From CAZEQJ01 sp964514385 (lineage in GTDB: Bacteria; Bacteroidota; Bacteroidia; Cytophagales; Cyclobacteriaceae): a stretch of DNA of 64,000 nucleotides. Positions within the stretch are counted from its first letter, which is position 1, and the number at the start of each line of letters is the position of its first letter. A program made the translations under genes and the position numbers. The notes under the pieces are model-generated. The model was not told the DNA's origin. It did no database searches and saw only the letters and a list, made by a program, of their open reading frames with translations. The DNA lies in contig CAZEQJ010000015.1 in assembly GCA_964514385.1 (NCBI GenBank), positions 8,462 to 72,461 on the forward strand. The letters run 5' to 3'. Of the stretch, positions 18,157 through 27,810 are shown piece after piece.

Positions 18157-19073
18157 TCAGTATACTTAAATTGACCTGAAAAAAAACGAAGCAGAAATAC
18201 GAGTGCCACCACACCCAAAAGGGCCAGATACCATGGGGCAGATGACTCTGTTTCGAGGTCATAGGTTTCGCCACGAAGCGACATTACATATATCATCGTG
18301 ACCTGAAAGCCGTTATTTACAAAATGTGCTATCATCGGATATATGAGGCTGCCTGACCAGACATAGAGATAACCAAACAAGGCTCCAAGCAATATCCGGG
18401 GTATCAGCCCGAAAAACTGAAAATGAAACAATCCAAACAGGATTGCCGCCAGCCATATACCGATATGCATATTGTTAGACCACCGGTGAATCATGTTCTG
18501 CAGTAAGCCCCTGAACAACAGCTCCTCACCGATACCCGGGATCACCGCGATCACAAACATTGCCATAAGGTAGTAGCCAAACGTGTCGATCTGCGTCAGG
18601 AACATGGTCAGCTCCATGGCTGTATCTTCCATTTTCCTGACCGCATTTTCAAACGGGCCGTCGGGCAGATCGATGTTCATATTCCACTCAATGATCTGGG
18701 AATTGGGCAGCATAAATACAAGGGTGACCAGAATGGTTATGACTACAGCCGGCATTTTAACCCTATTTTTTGGTAGGACGGCCGATAGCGGTGTTCTAGA
18801 AATCCACTTCAGGTATACAACTGATGTGACAATAAATCCGCCAAAGGAGGCACATGCCTGCACAAATAAAAGTATGTATCGTGACTGCCCGCCTTCAGGG
18901 TTTGTCATTACGCTTCCCATCTCAATAAATGGTATACCTGTAGCCACTGATACCAGGAACATGCCCATCAGCTGAAACAGAAATGTGAATATCAGGGCCA
19001 TGCCCAGGGTGATCAAAATAGCTCCAACCGGAATAATGGAACCATTTATGGTTTCTAATGCTTTAGGTTTCAT
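18153..19073 (-). CDS. CPBP family intramembrane metalloprotease
   Basis: A 306-residue protein with about seven or eight membrane segments. The Abi/CAAX protease motifs are present: EExxxR in GEELLFRGLLQN (near 184), FxxxH in FGLFHFQFF and HxxxN in AHFVNNG. These are the zinc-site residues of the family. Bacterial members process membrane proteins or peptides of mostly unknown identity. It heads the minus-strand cluster with DUF2007 and cdsA, divergent from dusB. Confidence 0.88.
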   Translation of the reverse strand: MKPKALETINGSIIPVGAILITLGMALIFTFLFQLMGMFLVSVATGIPFIEMGSVMTNPEGGQSRYILLFVQACASFGGFIVTSVVYLKWISRTPLSAVLPKNRVKMPAVVITILVTLVFMLPNSQIIEWNMNIDLPDGPFENAVRKMEDTAMELTMFLTQIDTFGYYLMAMFVIAVIPGIGEELLFRGLLQNMIHRWSNNMHIGIWLAAILFGLFHFQFFGLIPRILLGALFGYLYVWSGSLIYPMIAHFVNNGFQVTMIYVMSLRGETYDLETESSAPWYLALLGVVALVFLLRFFSGQFKYTE

Positions 19074-19135
19074 ATTTGTGCGTAAATTTATGCTTCTTTT
19101 TTGAACAGAACGACCCTTTTAAAGTATTTCATACT

Positions 19136-20134
19136 GTGGTACGAATAGGAGACATTGAATTAGGAGAATTTCCCCTGTTGCTTGCACCCATGGAGGATGT
19201 GAGTGACCCGCCTTTTCGCGCTGTATGCAAGGAAAACGGCGCCGATATGATGTATACTGAATTCATATCGTCTGAAGGGCTCATCCGTCATGCTGATAAA
19301 AGTGTGGAAAAGCTGGATATCTACGACTATGAGCGACCCATTGGTATCCAGATTTTTGGTGATAAGATCGAATCTATGCGTGAGGCAGCAGCTATTGCTG
19401 AAGAAGCCAACCCTGAGATCATCGATATCAATTATGGCTGTCCGGTGAAAAAAGTGGCCTGTAAGGGCGCTGGTGCCGGTATACTGCAGGATCTGCCCAA
19501 GATGCAGAAAATGACTGAAGAGATTGTCAAAAGAGTGAATAAACCGGTAACGGTAAAGACCCGGTTGGGCTGGGATGAAAATACCATTAAAATCCGTGAG
19601 GCAGCCAAACGTCTTCAGGACGTAGGCATCCAGGGGCTAACCATACACGGACGTACCAGAAAACAAATGTACAAGGGAGTAGCTGACTGGAGTTATATTG
19701 CAGAAGTGAAAAACGATCCGGAAATCTTCATTCCCATTTTTGGTAACGGTGACATCGACAGCCCTGCGAAAGCACTTGAGTATAAAAACCATTATGGTGT
19801 TGATGGTATTATGATCGGCAGGGCCAGCATCGGATATCCCTGGATTTTTAATGAAATAAAAGCCTTCATGAAAGACGGCACCCTGCTGGATCCTCCGTCA
19901 CTGGAAGATAGGGTAGCTACTACACTGAAACATCTTCGCTTTTCAGTAGAATGGAAAGGTGAACGAAAAGGAGTTTTTGAAATGCGAAGGCATTACACCA
20001 ACTATTTCAAAGGCATGCCCGGATTTAAACCCTTCCGTACACGACTCGTTGAAGCGGATACATTATCTGAAACGGAGATGATCCTCGAAGAAATAAAGTA
20101 TAGCTATAACAATGCTGAACTGGCAACTTCATGA
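19136..20134 (+). CDS. dusB: tRNA dihydrouridine synthase B
   Basis: A 332-residue flavin enzyme that reduces uridine in the tRNA D-loop. The FMN barrel begins LLLAPMEDVSDPPFR, the catalytic Cys lies in INYGCPVKKVACKGAGA, and GRTRKQMYKG and IMIGRASIGYPW are FMN-phosphate contacts. I start at GTG 19136 (VVRIGDIELGEFP); the ATG at 19076 would add 20 atypical residues and would leave only 2 bases between the divergent genes. The stop overlaps the DMT transporter start by 4 bases. Confidence 0.9.
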   Translation: MVRIGDIELGEFPLLLAPMEDVSDPPFRAVCKENGADMMYTEFISSEGLIRHADKSVEKLDIYDYERPIGIQIFGDKIESMREAAAIAEEANPEIIDINYGCPVKKVACKGAGAGILQDLPKMQKMTEEIVKRVNKPVTVKTRLGWDENTIKIREAAKRLQDVGIQGLTIHGRTRKQMYKGVADWSYIAEVKNDPEIFIPIFGNGDIDSPAKALEYKNHYGVDGIMIGRASIGYPWIFNEIKAFMKDGTLLDPPSLEDRVATTLKHLRFSVEWKGERKGVFEMRRHYTNYFKGMPGFKPFRTRLVEADTLSETEMILEEIKYSYNNAELATS

Positions 20135-21045
20135 GCGATAACGATAGCCCCGGCATCCAGGCATGGGGTCTGATACTGGTATTATCGCTGATCTGGGGCA
20201 GCTCCTTTATATTGATAAAACGAGGACTGGAAATATACACACCACTCGAGCTGGCAGGTCTGCGTGTCGTATCCGCCAGCGTAGCCCTGCTACCTTTTGC
20301 TGTTAGAAATCTGCGCTATATCCGTCCGGGAAAATGGCCTTTTCTTCTCATTTCAGGCTTCGTTGGTAGCTTTTTTCCTGCCATCCTGTTCGCACTGGCT
20401 CAAACACGGCTCAGCAGCTCCATAACCGGTGTGATGAATGCAACTACCCCGATTTTTGTGATGATCATCGGATTTATCTTTTTTAATACCCGGTCAAGCC
20501 TGCGAAGCATCATCGGTATTGGTATCGGCCTGATGGGAACCATCATTCTGGCGTTTGCCAATGGCAATTCATTCGGCCCTATAAATTATTACATCTTTTT
20601 GGTGATGCTGGCTACCATCTTCTACGCTACCAATCTAAACCTGATCAAAGCGAAGCTGAGTGATGTACCCAGCCTGGCTATCACATCGTTATCGCTCTGT
20701 TTTGCCGGACCCGTTGCGGTACTGCTGCTGACGGGAACTTCATTTTTTGAAAAAACCATGGACTGGGAGCAAAGCTGGTTTCCATTTACTGCAGTAGTAT
20801 TACTTGGCGTAATAGGAACGGGGTTTGCCCTTATACTTTTCAACAAACTTGTGAAGCTTACCTCTCCTGTTTTTACCTCACTAGTGACTTATTTCATACC
20901 GATAATTGCCATTGTGTGGGGACTCTTTGATGGTGAGTCATTATCAGCATTACAATTAGCCGGTATGTTTGTGATATTAGTTGGTGTATACCTCACCAAC
21001 AGGAAAAAAAGAACCTCTAAAGCTCTTCAGCGACAACCTCAGTAA
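20131..21045 (+). CDS. DMT superfamily (EamA) transporter
   Basis: A 304-residue protein with ten predicted membrane segments in two EamA repeats. The first repeat opens LSLIWGSSFILIKRGL, the usual EamA start, and the second repeat ends in LAGMFVILVGVYLTNR. DMT transporters export amino acids, metabolites or drugs; the substrate is not predictable. It is translationally coupled to dusB (ATGA overlap) and its last 29 bases overlap the 3' end of the convergent nfu gene. Confidence 0.9.
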   Translation: MSDNDSPGIQAWGLILVLSLIWGSSFILIKRGLEIYTPLELAGLRVVSASVALLPFAVRNLRYIRPGKWPFLLISGFVGSFFPAILFALAQTRLSSSITGVMNATTPIFVMIIGFIFFNTRSSLRSIIGIGIGLMGTIILAFANGNSFGPINYYIFLVMLATIFYATNLNLIKAKLSDVPSLAITSLSLCFAGPVAVLLLTGTSFFEKTMDWEQSWFPFTAVVLLGVIGTGFALILFNKLVKLTSPVFTSLVTYFIPIIAIVWGLFDGESLSALQLAGMFVILVGVYLTNRKKRTSKALQRQPQ

Positions 21046-21586
21046 CGCCGTCAACTTTAGACTTGAGCAGGTTTTCAATTCCCTGTTTCAGGGTAACCAT
21101 GGAGGCCGGACAGCCGCTGCAAGAGCCCTGAAGCATCACCTTTACCCGCCCCTCTTCGAAGGAATGAAACTGAATGGCTCCACCGTCCATTTCAACAGCA
21201 GGCTTGATATATTCATCAAGAATGGCAATGATGGCTTTTTCCTGATCTGTAGTGGGCTCATTATGGGTATGTTGGCGGGCTTTTTCCTCTACCACACTTT
21301 TACCTGATTCGAGATATTGCTGGATGACTTCCCGAATTTCAATTTTTACTTCTTCCCATTCTTTATCCTCGCTTTTAGTCACGGTGATGAAGTTGCTCAT
21401 GATAAAAACTCGGGTTACATAAGGCAAAGCAAACAACTCCTGCGCTACAGGTGAGTTTTGGGCACTCGCCAAATCTGGGTAGTCAAAGGTTTTTCCTTCC
21501 TCCACCAGCATAAAATTTGCAACAAACTTCATGGAGTTAGGATTAGGATTTGCCTCTATATATAAATTAACCGGTTGCGTCAGCAT
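21017..21586 (-). CDS. NifU-family Fe-S cluster carrier (Nfu)
   Basis: A 189-residue protein with two domains. The N-terminal Nfu domain (EANPNPNSMKFVAN to about residue 90) is followed by a NifU C-terminal domain with the cluster-binding CxxC in GSCSGCPASM. A charged linker joins them. It carries [4Fe-4S] clusters to target apoproteins. It is a single gene; the 29-base convergent overlap with the DMT gene leaves no room for a terminator between them. Confidence 0.92.
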   Translation of the reverse strand: MLTQPVNLYIEANPNPNSMKFVANFMLVEEGKTFDYPDLASAQNSPVAQELFALPYVTRVFIMSNFITVTKSEDKEWEEVKIEIREVIQQYLESGKSVVEEKARQHTHNEPTTDQEKAIIAILDEYIKPAVEMDGGAIQFHSFEEGRVKVMLQGSCSGCPASMVTLKQGIENLLKSKVDGVTEVVAEEL

Positions 21587-21638
21587 ATTTTTCTTGTTTA
21601 GGGTACTACATGAAAACTGTACAAAAGTAGGTAAAGTT

Positions 21639-22943
21639 TTAAAGCTTACGAATTAATCCGTCCGGGAGTTCCCCTTCTGTGCTGGCCACTGCTGTGGTCA
21701 CCGATGCGTCGCCAGTGACATTTACAGTCGTTCTTGCCATATCCAGTATCCTGTCCGGCGCCAGTATCAATGCCAGGCCCGCTGCGGGCACACCTATGGA
21801 TTCCAAAACAATTAATAACATTACAAGCCCGGCGCCGGGTACTCCAGCCGAACCGATTGACGCCAGCAGGGCGGTAAGAATGATCATCAGCTGACTGCCA
21901 AGGGTAAGGTCCATGCCCAGTGCCTGAGCAATGAATACTGCAGCAACTGACTGATAAAGACTTGTTCCATCCATATTGATGGTGGCTCCAAGAGGCAATA
22001 CGAAGGACGACACCTCCTCGGATACACCCAGCTCTTCCTCCACCCGTTTCATGGTCACCGGTAGCGTAGCCGAGCTTGAGCTGGTGCTGAATGCAAGCAG
22101 CTGTGCCGGACGTATTGCCCTAAAAAACTGATAGTATTTTACTTTGGTAAATATTTTAAATAACAGCGGATAAACAACAAATACCATAATAGCAAGGCCG
22201 CCAATGACAGTGCCCATGTACCAAAGCAGGGCGCGCAAAAGCTCCCATACACGAGCCGGGTCATCTCCGGCCAGTTCAACCAGCAGCGAGGCGATAAGCG
22301 CAAATACACCAAGGGGTGCTACGATCATGATATAATTGACAATCTGTATAATCACATCATTCAACCCATCAAAAAACTGTACTACAGGCTGGCCCTTCTC
22401 TTTAGGTATCTGAAGCAGTGCCACACCCATTATAAGTGCAAAGAAAACGACCTGCAGCATTTGAGCATTTTCAGTTGCCGCCCCGATCACATTGCTGGGA
22501 ACAATGTCCACCAGCGGCTGTAAAGGCCCCTTTTCCTTTACTTCCCTGGCAATCTGCTCACGGGCTGAAGCATCTTCTCCAAACTGCATCATCAGGTCAT
22601 CACGGGTTTCTATAGATAGTTTATAGCCGGGGTTGGTCAGGTTTACTGCAAGTAATCCGATGGTAATTGCGATCACCGTTGTGCACAGATAGAATAAAAT
22701 GGTCTTGCCTCCTATTCTGGAAAGCTTGGAAATATCACCCAGATTGGCTACCCCCACTATCAGTGATGCCAGTACAAGCGGTACGGCAATCATTTTGAGC
22801 GCATTAATAAAGATGGTGCCAAAAGGTTTGATATAAAAAATGGTAATCCGCTGATCCCAGCCCAGTTGTATGGACATCAGCCCGAAAATCAGACCCAGAA
22901 CAAGGCCTATGATGATCTGTATGTGTATGGGAATTTTTTTCAT
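21639..22943 (-). CDS. Dicarboxylate/amino acid:cation symporter
   Basis: A 434-residue DAACS/SDF-family transporter. It has eight hydrophobic segments, the serine-rich hairpin motif FSTSSSSATLPVT, the NMDGTSLYQ motif of TM7 and the second re-entrant hairpin rich in Gly and Pro (GSAGVPGAG). Members bring in glutamate, aspartate or C4-dicarboxylates with Na+ or H+. The gene ends at 21639 with 52 bases to nfu and begins 1 base after the aroC stop, so it is probably cotranscribed with aroC. Confidence 0.93.
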   Translation of the reverse strand: MKKIPIHIQIIIGLVLGLIFGLMSIQLGWDQRITIFYIKPFGTIFINALKMIAVPLVLASLIVGVANLGDISKLSRIGGKTILFYLCTTVIAITIGLLAVNLTNPGYKLSIETRDDLMMQFGEDASAREQIAREVKEKGPLQPLVDIVPSNVIGAATENAQMLQVVFFALIMGVALLQIPKEKGQPVVQFFDGLNDVIIQIVNYIMIVAPLGVFALIASLLVELAGDDPARVWELLRALLWYMGTVIGGLAIMVFVVYPLLFKIFTKVKYYQFFRAIRPAQLLAFSTSSSSATLPVTMKRVEEELGVSEEVSSFVLPLGATINMDGTSLYQSVAAVFIAQALGMDLTLGSQLMIILTALLASIGSAGVPGAGLVMLLIVLESIGVPAAGLALILAPDRILDMARTTVNVTGDASVTTAVASTEGELPDGLIRKL

Positions 22944-22944
22944 T

Positions 22945-24021
22945 CTACAATTTAGATGTTTTATATCGAAGTAAATGGTCAGCCACTACCAGTGCGGCCA
23001 TGGCTTCCACTATCGGTACAGCGCGGGGCACCACGCAGGGGTCATGTCTTCCCTTACCGGAAACAACGGTTTCATTGCCCTCATTATCAATGCTTTCCTG
23101 GTCGCGCATTATCGTTGCCACCGGCTTGAACGCAACCCTGAAGTAGATATCCTGACCGTTGCTGATCCCACCCTGAATACCTCCTGAATGGTTGGTGCGG
23201 GTGACGGTTTTTTCGCCTTTTTTCTCAAATATATCGTTATGCTGGCTCCCCAGCATCGTGGTGCCTGCAAATCCACTCCCATATTCAAACCCTTTAACCG
23301 CATTGATACTGAGCATGGCTTTGCCCAGATCAGCATGGAGCTTGTCAAATACCGGCTCTCCAAGCCCGGCCCCTACCCCCCTGATGACCCCAGTAATCAC
23401 TCCTCCTATCGTGTCGCCCTGTTTCCGCACCTCCTGGATACGACTGATCATTTTTTCGGCAGTATCAGGGTCTGGGCATCTTACAATATTGTTTTCCGCC
23501 TCATCTAATTCCAGCTCATGCCAGCTTTGCTGAAGCTGAATGTCCCCTACGGCGGAGACATAGGCCTGACAGGTGATATGCTCGTTTTTAAGCAGCATCT
23601 TAGCTACCGCACCTGCTGCCACTCTGGCTGCAGTTTCGCGAGCCGAGCTTCGACCTCCACCACGGTAGTCTCTGATGCCGTATTTTTCCTGATAGGTAAA
23701 GTCAGCGTGTGAAGGGCGGTATTTTTCAGCTATATGACTGTAATCTTTACTTTTCTGATCCTTGTTCCATATCACCATATGAAGTGGAGTGCCTGTAGTC
23801 TTACCATCAAAAACCCCTGAAAGCACCTCAACCTCATCTTCTTCCTTACGCTGTGTCGTGATTTTTGACTGGCCCGGTTTGCGACGGGTCATATCCTTTT
23901 CCACCCACTCTTGGTCAAACGTGATGCCCGCCGGACACCCGTCAATGGTTACTCCAATCGCCCTGCCATGTGACTCCCCATAAGTGGTGATGGAGAATAT
24001 TTTACCGAAAGTATTACCCAT
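22945..24021 (-). CDS. aroC: Chorismate synthase
   Basis: A 358-residue enzyme of the shikimate pathway that converts EPSP to chorismate with reduced FMN. The signatures are intact: GNTFGKIFSITTYGESHG at the N-terminus, RGGGRSSARETAARVAAGA in the middle and GRHDPCVVPRAVPIVEAMAA near the end. Its start overlaps the BatD stop by 8 bases, so the two are in one transcript. Confidence 0.97.
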   Translation of the reverse strand: MGNTFGKIFSITTYGESHGRAIGVTIDGCPAGITFDQEWVEKDMTRRKPGQSKITTQRKEEDEVEVLSGVFDGKTTGTPLHMVIWNKDQKSKDYSHIAEKYRPSHADFTYQEKYGIRDYRGGGRSSARETAARVAAGAVAKMLLKNEHITCQAYVSAVGDIQLQQSWHELELDEAENNIVRCPDPDTAEKMISRIQEVRKQGDTIGGVITGVIRGVGAGLGEPVFDKLHADLGKAMLSINAVKGFEYGSGFAGTTMLGSQHNDIFEKKGEKTVTRTNHSGGIQGGISNGQDIYFRVAFKPVATIMRDQESIDNEGNETVVSGKGRHDPCVVPRAVPIVEAMAALVVADHLLRYKTSKL

Positions 24022-25444
24022 ATCTGCGAATCATAAAAACCACACCCCCGGCAAATAAAAGACCTAGAAATGTATTGACCATAACGCGCTGCAATCTGCC
24101 CGTGCGATAGCTGCGCAATTCATTATCCTGATAAGTTATCCGGTCATAAATACCGCTCAGGTCGGAGGACAGGATGGCTTCATTTTTGCGGCTTTGCCCG
24201 GTAACCTGCAGTGCCGCTGTTGATCTTAGTGTATCATACTGCTGGCTTTTGGTATTGAAATAAATCCAGCTAAAATATTCTCCCATGTCATAAGTCCCCG
24301 GTTCGTTGGGTATGGCGTAATACTCAAATGTTTTTGAACCTGTGACTTTGTTTCCGGAGCGGCTGATCTGCTGATTGATATTGGGTGAATAGATTTCAAG
24401 ATCATTGCTTTCAGGCAATAGGGGCTCACCTATAGATGAAATATTGCCTTCACCTGATACCCTGAACCTGTAGCTGAAGCTCTCGCTTGTTTTCAGGGAA
24501 GAAGGCTCCAGCGCTTCGACAAGCTGGTATTCTCCCACTGCCACAATATCCCGCAGTGGATGAGGAGGCAGCTCCTTCACTTTTATGGTTTTGGGTTTGG
24601 TGTAATAGGTTTTGAAATCTCTCTGCCGGTCCTGGCCGAAAAAAGATCGCTGCTTGGCTACCTTATATTTCACCATTTCGAGACCTATCTGAGGAAATTC
24701 AATGTCGGTTGCATTCAGCGGATAGAAAGCGGACTGGAATATCTTATACTGATTGTAACGCTTACCGTTGATGGTGATCGGCACCGCCTGAATCCGGTCA
24801 ATTGAAAAGTTTTCCTCCCAGCAGCTCTGAGGCTTTATTTCTTTGATGATATCCTGAAGCTGTGCGCTCAAATCATAAAACTCGAGGTCAGCTCTGTTGG
24901 TATTGGCTACATAAAGTGCCAGGGTTGCTACTACTCCTTCCCCGACATAGACTTCATTTTTATCAGTGGTCAGGGCGAGAAAGGCATCGTCCTTGACTTC
25001 GATAAATTCCTGGGGTGTGGAATTTCCAAAAAACTCTTCAAAGGGATCCCGGAAGCCAAAGGGATTATTATTAGCCTGCCGTGGAGGGCCTACTTTGATA
25101 GTTTTGCCGGGCGAGTTAATTTTCTCACCATTGACAGTCATCTCAAAAGGATCAAGTGTATAAGTCCCTTCCTCCCGGGCTGCGTAGTTTTGAGTTATGG
25201 ACTGGCTGGAGGATACACGCCCATTGATAATATTAGTGGACGATGAGCTTGAGGTTGACAGCTTATTAAAGCCTTTGATATCCGGAAAGCCTTCATAGCT
25301 ACGCAACCTGTCGTTGTTGACCGTGATGGTAATTGTAAACGTCTGGTTGAGTGCAATCTCATCCGGGCCCAGCGTAATCTCAACCTGCGCAAACCCGGAA
25401 AAGGAGCAAAATAAAAGTAGGAAAATAAGGCTACTTCTGACCAT
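24014..25444 (-). CDS. batD: BatD-like protein (oxygen tolerance family)
   Basis: A 476-residue envelope protein. I start at ATG 25444 because it opens a clean signal peptide (MVRSSLIFLLLFCSFSGFAQ); the upstream ATG at 25546 adds a charged 34-residue leader. The mature protein consists of beta-rich domains and one C-terminal membrane segment (RVMVNTFLGLLFAGGVVFMI), as in BatD. BatD usually sits in a batABCDE/moxR operon of aerotolerance genes. Here it is alone beside aroC, although a MoxR gene lies at 34795. Confidence 0.88.
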   Translation of the reverse strand: MVRSSLIFLLLFCSFSGFAQVEITLGPDEIALNQTFTITITVNNDRLRSYEGFPDIKGFNKLSTSSSSSTNIINGRVSSSQSITQNYAAREEGTYTLDPFEMTVNGEKINSPGKTIKVGPPRQANNNPFGFRDPFEEFFGNSTPQEFIEVKDDAFLALTTDKNEVYVGEGVVATLALYVANTNRADLEFYDLSAQLQDIIKEIKPQSCWEENFSIDRIQAVPITINGKRYNQYKIFQSAFYPLNATDIEFPQIGLEMVKYKVAKQRSFFGQDRQRDFKTYYTKPKTIKVKELPPHPLRDIVAVGEYQLVEALEPSSLKTSESFSYRFRVSGEGNISSIGEPLLPESNDLEIYSPNINQQISRSGNKVTGSKTFEYYAIPNEPGTYDMGEYFSWIYFNTKSQQYDTLRSTAALQVTGQSRKNEAILSSDLSGIYDRITYQDNELRSYRTGRLQRVMVNTFLGLLFAGGVVFMIRRYG

Positions 25445-25551
25445 AGCCCGCAAATTTATAAAATGATTGCTTTTTTGATCATTTTCCATTAAATTAATAG
25501 CCCAATTTCTCATTTCTACGTATGTTTTACCAAAAAACCAAGTCATTACGT

Positions 25552-25734
25552 ATGCTAGAATATTTCAAAACTATCCTTGAGAAAGTAAGTTTTGATAGGA
25601 TCCTCTTCGAAAAGGAATTAAAAAAAGCGTTGAAAAGTTTAATTCCTGATGAAATTTTGATGTTGCGTGACTGGTGCTTTGCCCGATTCGGGCAGGAACA
25701 CAGGCCGATTTTATTATCGGTATTCAAAAACTAA
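25552..25734 (+). CDS. Small conserved hypothetical protein, 60 aa
   Basis: A charged helical protein (MLEYFKTILEKVSFDRILF, then KELKKALKSLIPDEI and a C-terminal LRDWCFARFGQE). An ATG at 25522 would add ten residues, but 25552 gives the more natural N-terminus. I have an impression of similar short proteins in other Cytophagales but cannot name a family. It is divergent from batD and convergent with queG, ending 12 bases before the queG stop. Function unknown. Confidence 0.6.
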   Translation: MLEYFKTILEKVSFDRILFEKELKKALKSLIPDEILMLRDWCFARFGQEHRPILLSVFKN

Positions 25735-25746
25735 GCAGTACAATAA

Positions 25747-26691
25747 TCACCGGCCGGACTTGTTCCGGCCTTTACCTATCCTTCTGATATTTCGTTTCAT
25801 TCCTTCATATTTTGCCCGTTTCATTGGCGATTTACGCGCTATCTCTGCAAATAGTTCCTCGGTAAGTTCCTGCCACTCGCTGTCTGTCATGGCGGCAAGC
25901 CTTTGATTTACACTAAACTTTGACTCCTGATGTGGCCGGGCAAACCGGTTCCACGGGCATACATCCTGACATATATCACAGCCGAAGATCCACTCATCAT
26001 AAGCTCCTGAAAAATCATCTTTAATATCTTCTTTGAGCTCGATGGTCAGATACGAAATACATCGGGACGCATCCACCACGGTATTACCCACAATGGCGTC
26101 AGTAGGGCAGGCATCGATACAGCGTGTGCAGGTACCACAATAATCTTTTACCGGACCATCAGATGGCAGATCAAGGTCACAAATTATCTCGGCGAGAAAG
26201 AAAAAACTACCTGCATTTCGGTTGAGGAGCAAACTGTTTTTTCCTATCCAGCCCAGACCGCTTCGCTGTGCCCACTGCCGCTCCATGACGGGAGCAGAAT
26301 CGACAAACACACGGGCATGAAAATCGCCTGCCAGCGACTGTAACTGCGATACCAGGTTCCGGAGCTTTTCCTTGATGACATGGTGATAATCCTGTCCAAA
26401 GGCATATTTGGCTATTTTATGCTTCTTACCTTCATTTATATCATTTTCCGGAAAATAATTATAGGCCACTGTGATTACCGACTTTGCCCCGGGCACAAGA
26501 AGTGAGGGGTCCAGCCGTTTATCGAAATGGTTCTCCATGTAGGTCATCCTCCCATGGTAACCCTTGTTAAGCCAGGCTTCAAGCTTAGGAGCCTCATCTT
26601 CCAGTTTTTCAGCCTTTGAAATACCGCAAAACATAAATCCTACCTCATAAGCAGCCTTTTTTATTCTATCGCCAAGCTGATCACGTGTCAT
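25747..26691 (-). CDS. queG: Epoxyqueuosine reductase
   Basis: A 314-residue cobalamin-dependent iron-sulfur enzyme that performs the last step of queuosine synthesis on tRNA. The two [4Fe-4S] motifs are visible: CGTCTRCIDACP with TDAIV and, later, CDICQDVCPWN. The N-terminal VFVDSAPVMERQWAQRSGLG is the QueG domain signature. ATG 26691 gives the usual N-terminus (MTRDQLGDRIKKAAYEVGF) and an 11-base overlap with the ruvB stop; an ATG at 26715 is the alternative. The C-terminal HEAT-like part is short here. Confidence 0.93.
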   Translation of the reverse strand: MTRDQLGDRIKKAAYEVGFMFCGISKAEKLEDEAPKLEAWLNKGYHGRMTYMENHFDKRLDPSLLVPGAKSVITVAYNYFPENDINEGKKHKIAKYAFGQDYHHVIKEKLRNLVSQLQSLAGDFHARVFVDSAPVMERQWAQRSGLGWIGKNSLLLNRNAGSFFFLAEIICDLDLPSDGPVKDYCGTCTRCIDACPTDAIVGNTVVDASRCISYLTIELKEDIKDDFSGAYDEWIFGCDICQDVCPWNRFARPHQESKFSVNQRLAAMTDSEWQELTEELFAEIARKSPMKRAKYEGMKRNIRRIGKGRNKSGR

Positions 26692-27718
26692 GGTCGAAAA
26701 GTGATGCCATTCCACCGGGAGGAGGTATTTTTAAATGTTTCCATGCCTTGTGTGTAGCTTCCCTGCCCCTGCTCGTGCGCTGAAGGAAGCCCTCCTTAAT
26801 CAGATAAGGTTCGTATACCTCTTCAATGGTATCCTCTTCTTCCCCACAGGCAGTGGCAATGGTCTTCAGGCCAACAGGGCCTCCTTTATATTTTTCGATG
26901 ATCACCCGCAGTATGCGGTTATCCATTTCATCCAGGCCATGAATATCTACATCCAGTGCATCCAAAGCGATGCGGGCAATTTCAGGTGTAATGATTCCCG
27001 TACCCTTGACCTCGGCAAAGTCGCGGGTACGTCTTAACAGGTTGTTGGCGATCCTCGGTGTGCCACGACTGCGGCGGGCTATTTCTTCTGCAGCAGTATT
27101 TTCAATGTCACATCGCAATAGTCGCGCTGACCGCCTGATGATCTTACGAATGAGGTTGGCGTCATAGTATTCCAGCCTGGCGTTGATGCCAAACCGGGCG
27201 CGCAGGGGACTGGTGAGCAGGCCTGCCCTTGTGGTAGCACCAATAAGGGTAAAGGGGTGAAGCTCGATCTGTACGGTACGTGCGCTGGGCCCGGAATCAA
27301 GCATGATGTCGATACGGAAATCTTCCATCGCCGAATAGAGATACTCTTCCACTACCGGATTGAGCCGGTGAATCTCATCTATAAAAAGAACATCCCCCCT
27401 TTCCAGGTTGGTCAGCAGGCCTGCCAGGTCAGCAGGCTTATCCAGTACCGGACCGGAGGTAAGCTTGAGGTCAGCCTTAAGCTCATTCGAAATAATATGC
27501 GATAGGGTGGTCTTACCAAGGCCGGGAGGTCCATGCAGCAATACATGATCCAGGGGCTCACTTCTTCTTCTGGCAGCCTCTACAAATATACGCAGGTTGT
27601 CCACTGTTTTCTGCTGGCCGCTGAAGTCATCAAAAGAAAGAGGGCGCAGAGCTTTTTCAAACTCCTTTTCCTCTTCATTGAGATGGTCTCTGTCCGGATT
27701 CAGGTAATCTTCACGCAT
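26681..27718 (-). CDS. ruvB: Holliday junction branch migration ATPase RuvB
   Basis: A 345-residue AAA+ motor. Walker A is GPPGLGKTT, Walker B is LFIDEIHRLN, sensor 1 lies in GATTRAG, and the arginine finger is in SPLRARFG. The C-terminal winged helix ends in TSRGREATHKAWKHL. RuvB drives Holliday junction migration with RuvA; ruvA and ruvC are not in the window. It is the first gene of a minus-strand pair with queG, divergent from the PP2C gene by 92 bases. Confidence 0.97.
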   Translation of the reverse strand: MREDYLNPDRDHLNEEEKEFEKALRPLSFDDFSGQQKTVDNLRIFVEAARRRSEPLDHVLLHGPPGLGKTTLSHIISNELKADLKLTSGPVLDKPADLAGLLTNLERGDVLFIDEIHRLNPVVEEYLYSAMEDFRIDIMLDSGPSARTVQIELHPFTLIGATTRAGLLTSPLRARFGINARLEYYDANLIRKIIRRSARLLRCDIENTAAEEIARRSRGTPRIANNLLRRTRDFAEVKGTGIITPEIARIALDALDVDIHGLDEMDNRILRVIIEKYKGGPVGLKTIATACGEEEDTIEEVYEPYLIKEGFLQRTSRGREATHKAWKHLKIPPPGGMASLFDHDT

Positions 27719-27810
27719 AGATGAATGCCCGCATTAATTGATGTGTCGATACGAAATTGGTCATTAATTTTTACTTTCGCAGATAAACTTTGTATTTCGT
27801 AGGATAATTT

